This document shows, in pieces, positions 21,990 to 33,037 of a stretch of 64,000 nt of DNA. Both the position numbers and the translations under genes were made by a program. Below the pieces are notes generated by a model, which searched no databases, was not told where the DNA came from, and saw nothing but the letters and a program-made list of their open reading frames with translations. Each line of letters opens with the position of its first letter. The first letter of the stretch is position 1. Source of the DNA: Cryptomeria japonica (Eukaryota; Streptophyta; Pinopsida; Cupressales; Cupressaceae); the NCBI RefSeq assembly GCF_030272615.1, contig NC_081414.1, positions 817,294,396 through 817,358,395 of the forward strand, in the 5' to 3' direction.

Positions 21990-23030
21990 GCTTGATTGCA
22001 TTTAAATCTTAGTACATGTGGAACTACAGTCATATATTGATTTGTACCTCAAAGTATTTCTTACTTTTTGTTATGTACAAAGTTCTATTTCCATAACTTG
22101 TTATGTCCTAAGCTTATATATAATAGTTGGGCACCTATGTCCTTTCAAATTATGTTTGCATATCTATGTAAATTGAATATAGTTAGAATTCAATGTCTCA
22201 TTTATATGATTATTAACTTTATTAAGAAAATGAGTTTTCAACAAACCTATCCTATGATCACTTTGTTGTAAAATTTAAATACTAATTTTAATTGAAGTAA
22301 ATTTTAGGAGAAAACATTAGCTCTCTTATAAAATTTGACATTGATAAGATTATGATTTGTAAGAACCATCTTAAGATAAACATAACATTACTTCAAGTGG
22401 AAGAAATAGTTAGTTTATCTCTTTATAATTTTGCAAAGGATTTGGCCTTAGTTCAAGAGAAACTAGAAGTAGATTGATAAGAATTATTTATTAGGAGCCT
22501 TATTATTATTTACATTGGTTACATAGCAAATATTTAGACTCTTTTCTAATTTTATGTATCAAGATATTTTGTGTTACTTAAATTATATGCCACAATGTAT
22601 TATCTCATAAGTTTGGTTATAATAGTTGACCAAATTATTTAAAATTATGCATGCAAATTTTTTTGTAAAATAAAACAAAAAAATAATTCTTACAAATACC
22701 TAGATGCTTTCAATTAACATTCTTTCATTCTTTATATATACTATTTACATGATCATCATTTATAGATAGATCACATTCTCCTAATTCTCAAAGGAACTTC
22801 AAATGGAAGAACACAATGAAAAGATGCAAGAAAAGTGTGCTCGCCAAAATGAAATGCAACACATATGGTACCATGCAAGGAAAGATATTATTAACAAAAG
22901 AAGATGAGAAAACCAGCACATCCTTCTTGATGAAGCTTCCACATCTGCATTATCTCCATATAATAATCCTTTTCATCTACCATCACATCCACCTCAATTA
23001 CAATAGATAATTGAGCCCAACCTTTTTGCC
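21990..23030. other. AT-rich spacer inside the Helitron
   Basis: About 1 kb without recognisable coding sequence. Frames at 22068-22271 and 22816-23010 are short, and their composition follows the AT-rich background. Confidence 0.4.
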
Positions 23031-23033
23031 CAA

Positions 23034-24481
23034 ATGCAACCTCCATCACCTTTATCTCAAAATTATTACATTGCTAGTAATAAATTTTGTTCAAAGTTGG
23101 ATAGCCTCTCAAACATGTCAACATGTTTGGCTTGTATGGAAAGATATCCAGGCATCAAAACTAAGAAATGTGATGGAATAACTACTTGTTATAGATGCAC
23201 ATTAGAAAATAATGGTCATCAATTCTCAAAATGGAACAATATGGATCCTGATCAGCAACCTATTTGTTTGCAAAGACTATCTCAAATTGAGGAGATGTTG
23301 ATTGCAAGGGTTAGCCCAGTACTTCAAGTTACTTATGCTAGGGGAGGGCAACACAAATATAGTGGCCATACTATTTGTTTTCCTCAAGATATTACTACAA
23401 TTGTATCCTACTTACCAAGACTTATACATGAATTGGATATAATAATAGTAAACAGGGAAAGCATTGGGCAAGAAAAATATAACTTTTATGTTAGTAGAAA
23501 TCATGTTCATGAAGCATTGAAATATAAGATAATCAATGAACTAGACTATAAGTATGTAAAGTTAGATGAAATTGCATTAACATCTTTACCCATTGCCTCT
23601 ACTGACATCTTAGACCTTCTATATGCAACAACTTCAACCACTAATCCAAGAAATGTAGAGTTCGCACAATCAGATATTACAGAGGATGATGCAATACAAG
23701 AGAATATGGAATCGCAATCTTCATTTGTGGCAAATATTCCACCCACACTTAGAGAGGTTGAAGAGGTGCGCTCTTTACTACAACTAGGGAAAGGATGACC
23801 AACTCCTACTCTAAATTGGCCACCCATTTCTCCATCCCCCATAAATGAATTCACCACTGAAGGATTGTTTGCAATGGAATTTCCCACTTTGTTTCCAAAA
23901 GGAAGCGCCATATTCAAACATCAACACATCAAAGAAGAAGTTAAGTTACATGAATATGCTATGCATCTTCTATGATACCATGATAATAGATTTGGGAAAC
24001 ACCCATGATTTAGATACTTCATACTAAACATATTGATGTGTCATCAAAGTCAATCCACATCCCCTATTTTTGTGCAAAGACAACTAGATGATTCTCTACC
24101 AACAACAATTTCTGATTTATGTCAAAGACTAAATGACTTGCTTGATGACAAGCTTCCTGACCAACTCATGCGGTTTACCTCATCAATTCATTGCATGTGC
24201 CCATTCTGGAACCAGCATAGAGGAGATCTCTCAGACATAGTTATTCAGATTGGTTGCCCAACACTATTCTTCACCCTCAGTGCAACAAATACAAAATGGC
24301 CAGACTTGCATAGTATCATGCCATCCAATGCACCTACAAATCCATATGCAGCTTCTAGATGGAGGATACAAAATATAGTTCAAAACCCACACCTTACTGT
24401 AGTATACATGCACCATAGATTTACAACATTTTGTGAAGAGGTCTTGGAAAAACTCCTTGGTGCAAAAGAGAATTGGTATAG
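23034..24481 (+). pseudogene. Helitron replicase, N-terminal part (DUF6570 and Helitron-like N domain)
   Basis: One frame from 23034 to 24481. Residues of the first stretch (CLACMERYPGIKTKKCDG, CYRC, QLTYARGG-like) match the cysteine-rich DUF6570 region found ahead of plant Helitron replicases. The second stretch contains GCPTLFFTLSATNTKWPDL, the hallmark of the Helitron helicase-like N domain. Three in-frame stops near 23797, 23973 and 24006 are all TGA, and at least the last two sit where Arg is expected (CGA to TGA). The part ends at a GT donor at 24482. Nonfunctional. Confidence 0.8.
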
Positions 24482-24558
24482 GTATAATTCTTAAACTATT
24501 ATAATCTTGTACTACAACACTTGATACTTATATTACTCACTAAAGATTCCTTTTGCAG
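24482..24558 (+). other. Candidate 77-bp intron in the Helitron replicase
   Basis: The frame runs NWYR up to AATTGGTATAG, then GTATAATT, a stop-rich stretch and CTTTTGCAG, after which TATGAGTGGCAA continues the conserved block as YEWQHRG. Removing 24482-24558 joins the two parts in frame. The ends are GT-AG. Confidence 0.6.
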
Positions 24559-25900
24559 GTATGAGTGGCAACATAGAGGATTTGCATATTTCCATGGTTT
24601 CATTTGGCTCCATGAAGCACCTGACTTTGAAAAATTACAATGGAATAACATTCAATTAGTACAAAATGTACTTGACTACATTGATAGATACGTCTCTGCA
24701 TGGAACCCAAAAACCATTGAATTAAGAAACATAATGATTCACAGATCTCCTATTGATGATCCTTTCTTGATGGACACAAGAATGATAATTACAACATACC
24801 CTTCCATTGACTACAATGAATTGGCAAACCATTTAAAAATGCCACACAAAGTGCACCCTACAAACTTGTCTTGGGAAAAAGGGGACATCTCTTGTTTGTC
24901 GTTATAAAGCCCCTTGGAACATGCAAGAGAAATTAATCCTCTCCAATGATGATAATGGACAACCTAAACATAATCCTGCAAGAAATGATGACTGCTTGAA
25001 TCTTCACAACCCATCTATACTCTCTATTTGGAGGGCCAAGGCAGATTGCCAATATGTTCTCTCAATAAATGCAGTTCTAAAATATATCATAAAATATGTA
25101 ACAAAAGCCGAACTAGAATTTGAAACATACCATGCTATGTTATCTTGTATTTCAACCAATTTTGAGCTTGACAAACCTGCCCCAATTGCCTTTTGAAAAA
25201 TGCTTACTGATACTCTTGTAGATCGATACATTGGTGCTCAAGAGACTTGCCACCTTCTGTTAAAATTACCACTCTCCATATGTAGCAGGACATTTGTTTC
25301 TTTAAGTATAAACCGAAAAAACTTTCGTGTTTCAATCTCACCCACATCGACAACCACATCCCCAAGTTATATAGATGCTTATATGGCACGACCTACACAT
25401 ATAGAAACATTGTCACTTATTCAAGTCACTCAAAAGTGGACCTTCAAAGCATCTTGCAAGCACAACCAATGGAAAGAATGATCCACACCAGCTATTGTTC
25501 GAGTATCTCCATGATTCAAAAGCATCCCAACAAAAGATGACAAAGCTTTCCAAGCATTCTATTAGATTGAACTACTACTATACCATTCATTTCACAACAT
25601 TCTAAATGATATTGGTACATTAGATGACCAAGTTATGGAAAAATGGGCAACTTTATCTTGCTACTACCAACCATGGCATGTGTGATGCACACCTTTGCAA
25701 CCAGATGAAGAAACTAATACTGGAAGTCCCCCTATTCAGAAGGACCACATGCAAGAAGATATACCTGATGAATGGAAAATCTTATCAAGTCTATATTCAG
25801 GCCTCCCTATGCATATTGATGAAATTGACGTGTTTGGTTGATGTGGAATTGACCTCAACCATGATTGGGGAGAGGCTCATGTAAATCCACAAGAAGAAAT
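24559..25900 (+). pseudogene. Helitron Rep endonuclease region
   Basis: It reads YEWQHRGFAYFHGFIWL, the block that normally carries the HUH metal-binding motif; here the first His is Tyr (YFH), so endonuclease activity is doubtful. Further on, LKYIIKYVTKAE (about 25077-25112) keeps both catalytic tyrosines of the Y2 family. The stretch 25200-25300 reads DRYIGAQETCHLLLKLPL and SRTFVSL, which is conserved between Rep and helicase. Several frameshifts (near 24905, 25196 and 25480) break the frame. Confidence 0.75.
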
Positions 25901-25959
25901 AATAGCTACTACTTGAATAGACTCAAAATGACCAACATTTCAAGCTCCCTATGATCTCA

Positions 25960-27294
25960 ATCAAAACACCCAGCTTCACCTATCTATTGAGAAAAAAAAA
26001 AGAGCATATGATATAGTTGTTTCACACCTACAAGCCACTACTTTGCAGCAGCCACTTAAGATAATTGTTCAAGGAACAGATGGAACTGGAAAGTATCACT
26101 TGATTAAAAGCATCAAGATTGCATTGATGAGCACAACACCAATTGGCTAATCACCGATACTACTTCTTGCACCAACAGGTATCGCAACATTCAACATACA
26201 AGCACCAACAATTCATTTTGCCTTGAGAATACCAATAAAATAAATGGCCCCCTTACAAGGAAAAATGCTAGCAACACTCCAAGAGAGCATGTACTTCATT
26301 TGATACATTCTAATAGATGAAATGAGTTTCATTGGCCCAAAGCTACTACAACAAATTGACAACAAATTGCATGAAACATTCCCAAGCCAAAATCATATCC
26401 CATTTGGAGGACGGTCAATCATGCTATTCAGTGACTTAGGGTAGCTACCACCAGTCAAAGATATCCCTATGTATTCTTCAAATTCTTATGGGGGAATACT
26501 ATGGCATTCTTTCACAATAGTTATAACTTTGAACAAAATATTTCCTCAAATTAGAGACGATCCAACATAAATTAGTTTTCATGACCTTCTATCAAATTTT
26601 ATGAAATGCAAAGCCTACAATTGCAGATTGGCAGCCTCTAATGCCACGATCAAGATCCTCACTAACAAATGAAGAGAAATCTCATTGCTCATCCTCCATA
26701 CATCTATTTTCAATGAATGAAATGGTATCTTCACATAATAAACATATGTTGTTATCTTCAACAATGCTAGTAGCATTATCCATAGCAGAGTAACTTAGGG
26801 GATCAATATGCTCAAATCTAGAAGAAGAACAACTTGAATCTAACATACTCCTATGTATTGGCCAAAAGGTTATGTTATATTCAAATTGGTGAGTGGAAAC
26901 AAGGCTTTTAAATGGTGCACTTGGAAAAGTCAAAGCAATTGTATAGAGACATGGAGAAAGACCACCTCAACTTCCATTATTTGTTGTTGTTCACTTCAAA
27001 AATTACAAAGGACCAATGTGAAATCACAATAGACCAAAAAATTTTCCTATAACCCCTGTGAGTCATGGTGTTCATTGTCAAATACCACTAAAAATGGCAT
27101 GGGCATTAACTATACATAAATCACAAGGGCTCACACTCCAACGAGAAACAATCGACATCAACAACATTGATCATCAAGGATTGGCATTCATGGCTATCTC
27201 AAGAGTTCATGAACTTGCAAGCTTCCGCATACACGCCACCTTCACATTTGAAAGATATTCACACATGCAAACCAACCCATATGTTGCTCATTGA
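25960..27294 (+). pseudogene. Helitron PIF1-like helicase region
   Basis: Walker A appears as GTDGTGK followed by Tyr instead of Ser/Thr (about 26085). Motif II is DEMSFIG (about 26315), and motif III appears as FSDLG-stop-LPPV, with TAG in place of the Gln codon CAG. The C-terminal motifs are intact in 27058-27294: KMAWALTIHKSQGLTL and AISRVHELASFRI. At least five stops and one frameshifted section (26640-26990) are present. The minus-strand frame 26682-26933 is a shadow. Nonfunctional. Confidence 0.8.
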
Positions 27295-27339
27295 AAATAA
27301 GAGGAGGAGCGATTGCTAGCATTATCAAATACTAGTTCT

Positions 27340-27925
27340 ACAAACACAAGTTAAAAGATCTCCAGGTTTATTCACTCAAGAACTTGTTCCATAACTTTAA
27401 AATGAATACATTAAAACCATACTTTTTAAACTTGCAAACTATTCAGCATATACTTCCTTTAATTTTGTTTCAATTATTAAATCTACAAATATTTGATAAT
27501 CAATGTTAAACAAACAAGCATGTAACAAAAGTTCTACAATATTCAAATTCTAATTATCTCTTTTCCATACTCTCTAGGTACAAATTCTACAAAAGGATAA
27601 TTAAACACTTATTCATAATACTATTCTATTATTACTACAAGTGAAAAGATCTCTAGGTTTGTTCAATAAATCACTTGTTTTTGTATCTTTATAATGTATA
27701 CATTAAATCTAGACTTTTTCAACTTACAAACAATTCAACAAATAGTTCCTTTAAAAAAATATTAATTACTAAATCTACAAATATTCAATAATCAATGTTA
27801 AACAATCAAAAATGTAACAAAAGTTGTAAAATTTTTGACTTTCTAATTATATCTCATTTTCATACTCTACAAGTACAAATTTTACAATACGATAATTTCC
27901 CTTATTCGCAACACCATTCTATTAT
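27340..27925. repeat. Direct duplication (~297 bp) in the Helitron 3' region
   Basis: Copy 1 (27340-27637) and copy 2 (27638-27925) share 'aaaagatctc', 'aggttt', 'aaatctacaaatatt', 'aatcaatgttaaaca' and 'acaaattctac/ttttac' in the same order. GATTGCTAG occurs upstream of copy 1 (27312-27320) and again at the proposed 3' end (28076-28084), so the duplication may involve a former terminus. Confidence 0.75.
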
Positions 27926-28052
27926 TAGTTACTTCCAATTCAAAAGAGTTTGCAAAAATAATTTGTACAAAAAAGGAACATTACTTGTTAATTGCATATA
28001 TTGTTCAAGGTCCAAAACTAACTTAAAATATAATATCAAAGATATCCTTCGA

Positions 28053-28084
28053 CGTACCCATTGCACACCAAGGTGTGATTGCTA
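28053..28084 (+). other. Candidate Helitron 3' terminus (hairpin plus CTAG)
   Basis: ACCCATTG, CACAC, CAAGGTGT is a decayed hairpin. It is followed by GATTGCTAG and then T, matching the CTRR terminus and the A/T insertion site. Loop and stem are imperfect. Confidence 0.5.
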
Positions 28085-29894
28085 GTTTAGTTGTTGATAA
28101 AATACTAAAATTGAAGTTACATGAGGTGTCACACTTTACATAGTAAATTTTACCTTTTTTTGTTCATTTTTTTTGTGTATATTGATACCTTGAAACTTTA
28201 CTACAAAAATATATTTTTAACTATATATATATTTGAAAAGTTGTGTGTACTGAAATTTATTTTGTTCGGCATCACCTTTTCTTTTAATTATTTATCCAAA
28301 TTAGAAAATTATTATATCATCTTGACATAGACTCTTTTCTCTCGTGTAGTTTTTAAAAAAAAATTTAAATAAATTTTAGTATTTTTCTATTACAAGATAA
28401 TCAACCTCACATTTTTGTGTTGATGACTTACTTTAGATAAAAATAAAATATAAAATATAAAAACTAATTAAAATATTAAAAGATATATATATTTTGGAAA
28501 ATTCACTTATAGATCTATAAAAGAGTATTTATACATTTGAAAACAATATTATTTTTAAGAGTAGGAGTTGTTGAAACATCAAATTTTATAAAAAAATGTT
28601 TTTAAAAAAATGGTAATTAGGCTCAAAGTGGTATAAAATATATATTTAGTAGACAATTCCAATTGGAAAAGTTGTGGCCTATATATAAGATAGCTATAAT
28701 GAATCTTTATCAACCATATGTTTGACTAAAATTAATTTTTAGTTAGAATTACTTAAATTCAACTGTTGTAATAAGTTTGTCTAAAACATGACACAATTAT
28801 GTGTTTTTACCCAATAGTGTTGATAATATTAAATTCTTTAATTTCATAATAACACTACCTCATAACTATTTTACTTGTTTTGAATAATAAACTCCTCCTT
28901 TTAAACTAAAATAAATAGCTTTCTAATGAGTAAATTCAACACATATATTTTTATAGAATAAATACATATTCAAAAGAAGTAATCTTCTAATTTATAATAT
29001 AGGAAAAAAAAAAGAACACAAAAGATTTAAACAAAGCAACTTTCTCAAATATTATTTAGTAAAGATTCAAGAAGATAACTTCCTAAATTCAAACAAGGTA
29101 ATTTTATAGAATATTATTTCATAAGGATTCTAATAAGATAACTTTCTAAAACAATAATATTGACAAATTTTCAAACAAGATAATTTCATAAAATAATATT
29201 TTAAGAGAATCTAGTAAATTCGCTCTTTTTTTTTTATTTTAAAAAAAGATTAATAGTATGTTCTAGCAAGGTAACTTTCCCCAAAAAAAATAATTAATAA
29301 AGCATGTTTCAAATCTCTAGTTGCTACATGGTGAAGTGACTATATTATTTTAAACTCTCTTTCTTATAAGGAATACAAGTAAAAATGTGCCTTATGTAGT
29401 CTTATAATTCTACATGGCTTATGTTGGAGCGCAGGTAACCAAGAAAAATGTTTTATAATCTAAGTGATCATGCACAAAAAACCCTAAGTATAATACTTGC
29501 TTCCAGAACTATATAACATAATAAAATATTAAACAAACAAAAGATTATCGTAATATACATACACATGGATTTACATTGGCAAAAAAATCTAACATTAGTG
29601 GAAAACCAATTAAACTTTATCCTACAGTATAATTTATATAATACACATTAGTATCATACATTTAGTAAAATACATACAAATTATAAAATAATAATATCAC
29701 CAGAATCCAGGATTTGTATACAACCATCCAAAAACATACTAAATTAACTAAGATCTCATTACTATCCTAACAATCACTACAATCCCTAAATAACATATAA
29801 AATATTAAAAAAACCCAGAACATAGAAATGCACTTATATACATCTCATACATCTAGCTAACCCCAAAATTTAATGAGCACACATTAATATGCTA
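28085..29894. other. AT-rich DNA, no gene
   Basis: No coding sequence is recognised. Between about 28975 and 29290 a degenerate 60-70 bp motif recurs ('caagataactttctaaa', 'aatattatttxxtaa', 'gattctaataag'). The rest is low-complexity AT-rich sequence. Confidence 0.4.
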
Positions 29895-30768
29895 ACACTG
29901 GGTAAGTGCACCAAGATGGTGAACAAAAAGGGGGGTATAAGTGGCCACTTTTTTTTTTCTTCTAAAAACAGGTAAACCTGAACTTCAAAGAGATATTTGA
30001 AGGTCATGCACTAAAAACTAGGAGTTGAGAAAAGAATAAGAATGGTAGTACTCTGAATCTAGTTTCTAAACTACTAAATTTTTTTAAAATTGGGATAAGA
30101 TTAAGAGAGTCAAACCTCTCATGCATGAAAAATTGTTCCTAATTTTTTCAAAAAAAACATAACATAGTTGTTTTCGTGCGTTGCATAAAATATATAGTTA
30201 GATTTAGTATTTTACAAAACCCTTTAATAGGATTATAGGTAAGAGTGAGATCTAGAATTTGTTTATTTTTTTGTAATTTTTCGTTGGTTATTTATTTTTT
30301 TATGATTTTTTGAAGTGACCACATCCTGAAAATTCGGTACCTATTCGCGCACTGGGCATAACTTGCATCAAAATAATCAAAAATGAAAACTTAAATTTTT
30401 AAAAGTGTATAGAATCTAGTGTAGAACAATAATATGTAGATTATTTTGAATTTGGTCAAGTATATCAAAAGTTATTAAAAAAATGGTAGACATATGTCTG
30501 TGAGGACTGTCAAGACACTGGTAAAAAAAATTAAAGTTTACTATGCTAATGTTGTCCAAAAATAGAAAACTTTATATGGTCAGAAAATTGAGAAGACGTG
30601 TGAGATTATGGTGGTAATTTTAGAGATACTCACTTGATCATTTGTAAACTTGATGATGATGAAGTTGAGAAATCATATTGGAAGATGAAAAAATGTGTAA
30701 AGGGACAAAAATGGGGGGAAAATGGGCTTGCAAGCCTTAGGGTCATTTTCCAACCCTCTTACCAAGCC

Positions 30769-30882
30769 AAAACCCGCACGGGTTTTGAAAAAAAAAAGTA
30801 TGATTCACAGTTCTACATAACCCACATGGGTTTTGAAAAACAAAAAATACTATTCACAGTTCTACATAACCCCTATGGGTTA
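30769..30882. repeat. Palindromic modules, left side
   Basis: Three palindromes: AAAACCCGCACGGGTTTT (30769-30786), AACCCACATGGGTT (30819-30832) and AACCCCTATGGGTT (30869-30882). The last two are preceded by CACAGTTCTACAT. They belong to the same family as the modules at 32602-32850. Confidence 0.75.
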
Positions 30883-31033
30883 AGAAGACATAATAATGTA
30901 TGCTTGTAAACTTAGCATTTACTACACATGTATAGATATACATATAATATGTATTTATGTATTTATATATGCATATCTATAGTTATATATACATATATTT
31001 ATATAGATATATGTATATATATTTTCATACATG

Positions 31034-31224
31034 CATGTCTCTCTTCTTTTCCTCTCTCTCTCATCTTCCTTCCCCCATCACCTTCTCCATCTATTCTGAG
31101 CCCTAATTATCCTCCTTGAGTTCTATCTCATCTCTCCCCCTCACACTTCTCTCTTTGCCGAGTCTCTCACCCTTTTCTCCTTCTCGTTCTCTCTACCTCA
31201 TGTCTATCACCCTCTCCTCCCCCC

Positions 31225-31257
<33 letters not shown>

Positions 31258-31497
31258 TCATTATCCTATCCTATTCTCACCCTCTCCCCCTTCTCTCTCT
31301 TTCTCTACCCCTCCCTCTCCCTCTCCCCTCTCTCCCTCCCCCTCTCGTTATCTTATCATATTCTCTCTCTCTCTCTCTATTTATCCTATTCTCCCCATCT
31401 CCACCCTCCCTCTCCCTCTCTCCCAATCTCCTCTCTCTCTCCCTCCTCCTCTCCTTATCCTATTCTCTCCCTCTCTCCCTCTCTTCCTATCTCCTAT

Positions 31498-31529
<32 letters not shown>

Positions 31530-31654
31530 TTCTTTCCCTGTCTCTCTCCCTCTCTTCCTATCCCCTTCTCTCTCTATCTCTAACTCTCTCTCCCTCCCCC
31601 TCTCGTTATCTTATCCTATCCTCTCTCTCTCCCCCTCCCCCTCTCTTGACCCTA

Positions 31655-31711
<57 letters not shown>

Positions 31712-31844
31712 ATTATCCTGTCCTATTCTCACCCTCTCCCCCTTCTCTCTCTTTCTCTACCCCTCCCTCTCCCTCTCCCCTCTCTCCCTCCCCCTCTCGT
31801 TATCTTATCATATTCTCTCTCTCCCCCTTCCCCTCTCTTGACCC

Positions 31845-31912
<68 letters not shown>

Positions 31913-32176
31913 ACTTATCCTATTCTCCCCATCTCCACCCTCCCTCTCCCTCTCTCCCAATCTCCTCTCTCTCTCTCTCTCCCTCCTCTCCTTATCCTAT
32001 TCTCCCTCTCTCCCTCTCTTCCTATCTCCTATTCTCTCTCTCTCTCTCTCTCTTCTCTTTCTTTCCCTATCTCTCTCCCTCTCTTCCTATCCCCTTCTCT
32101 CTCTATCTCTAACTCTCTCTCCCTCCCCCTCTCGTTATCTTATCCTATCCTCTCTCTCCCCCTCCCCCTCTCTTGA

Positions 32177-32268
<92 letters not shown>

Positions 32269-32409
32269 CCTCTCCCTCTCTTTATCCTATTCTCTCAATC
32301 TCTACCCTCCCTCTCCCTCTCTCCCAATCTCCTCTCTCTTTCCCCCTCTCCTTATCCTATTCTCTCCCTCTTTTCCTATCTCCTATTCTCTCTCTTACCC
32401 CCTCTCCCC

Positions 32410-32460
<51 letters not shown>

Positions 32461-32496
32461 TATCCCCTATTCTCTCTCTTACCCCCTCTCCCCCTA

Positions 32497-32557
<61 letters not shown>

Positions 32558-32590
32558 CCTATTCTCACCCTCTATCTCTCTCCCACTTCC
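31034..32590. repeat. CT-rich microsatellite tract with ~480-bp higher-order repeat
   Basis: Almost pure pyrimidine on the + strand for ~1.5 kb, mixing (CT)n, (CA)n and short spacers such as TTATCCTATTCT. The block from the (CA)n run at about 31240 to about 31660 recurs in the same order from about 31680 to 32180, and a shortened third copy fills 32180-32590. Ser/Leu/Pro-rich frames on + and Arg/Glu-rich frames on - are translations of the repeat. Confidence 0.9.
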
Positions 32591-32601
32591 TATTTGGTTC
32601 C

Positions 32602-32850
32602 TAGTTCTCCATAACCCATACAGGTTATGCAGAACTAAGGCCAAAACTTCTAGTTCTGCATAACCCGCGAGTTTCTAAAAAATATAATGTTCCTCAAAAC
32701 CAGTACAGGTTTTGAGGAACTTTTAATTTTTAATTATAAAATATAATGTTCCTCAAAACCCGTACGTGTTTTGAGGAACTTTTTTTTTCCTTAATTGTTT
32801 TTGGTTACCAAGCCTAGCACATTTTTGAATTTTTAGAACACGCACGTGTT
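32602..32850. repeat. Four palindromic hairpin modules, right side
   Basis: Palindromes at 32602-32637 (TAGTTCT...AGAACTA), 32689-32720 (GTTCCTCAAAACC, 6-base loop, perfect complement), 32748-32779 (GTTCCTCAAAAC, 8-base loop, perfect complement) and 32837-32850 (AACACGCACGTGTT). Each could form a stable hairpin in DNA or RNA. Confidence 0.85.
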
Positions 32851-32919
32851 ATGAAAAATTTCATTTTTTTTGCATGTGGCCACTTTTCTATTCACCATCT
32901 TGGTGCATTTACACCACTG

Positions 32920-33037
32920 GCTATTGATAAAGATTCACTGCCTCCATGAGGAATAGAGGCCCTAGCAATATCAAAAGGGTCATGGGAGTTGTCCCCATCC
33001 CACATAGGTGGGAAGGGTCCCCATGTTGCGTGAGAGA
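32920..33037. other. Short unassigned segment
   Basis: 118 bases between the inverted-repeat element and the copia LTR. Nothing is recognised in it. Confidence 0.3.

Larger units (their letters stand above)
21480..28084 (+). mobile_element. Decayed autonomous-type Helitron (RPA-like, DUF6570, Rep, PIF1 helicase)
   Basis: Rolling-circle element. In order it carries an RPA-like zinc/OB-fold region, a DUF6570-type region, the Helitron helicase-like N domain, a Rep region with a KYxxKYxxK two-tyrosine motif, and a PIF1-type helicase. Several stops and frameshifts break it. The 3' end is proposed at 28084: a weak hairpin (stems ACC..TTG and CAA..GGT, 28053-28078), then GATTGCTAG followed by T, which fits CTRR and insertion between A and T. 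The 5' TC end could not be placed; 21480 is approximate. Internal spacers (21990-23030, 27295-28050) are AT-rich. Confidence 0.85.
29895..32919. mobile_element. Terminal-inverted-repeat element filled with CT-rich DNA
   Basis: The left end GGTAAGTGCACCAAGATGGT (29901-29920), continuing to GTGGCCACTT (29941-29950), is the inverse of the right end 32876-32910, which contains ACCATCTTGGTGCA. GCTA flanks both sides (29891-29894 and 32920-32923), a possible 4-bp or 3-bp target duplication. No transposase is present, so it would be non-autonomous. The outermost bases (CACTGG-like) recall the CACTA group but do not pair well. The interior has palindromic modules on both sides of a ~1.5 kb polypyrimidine tract. 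Confidence 0.6.

Noticed and set aside
31116-32644. Long Ser/Leu/Pro-rich frames on + and Arg/Glu-rich frame on -
   Set aside because: They are translations of (CT)n and (CA)n microsatellite, not genes.
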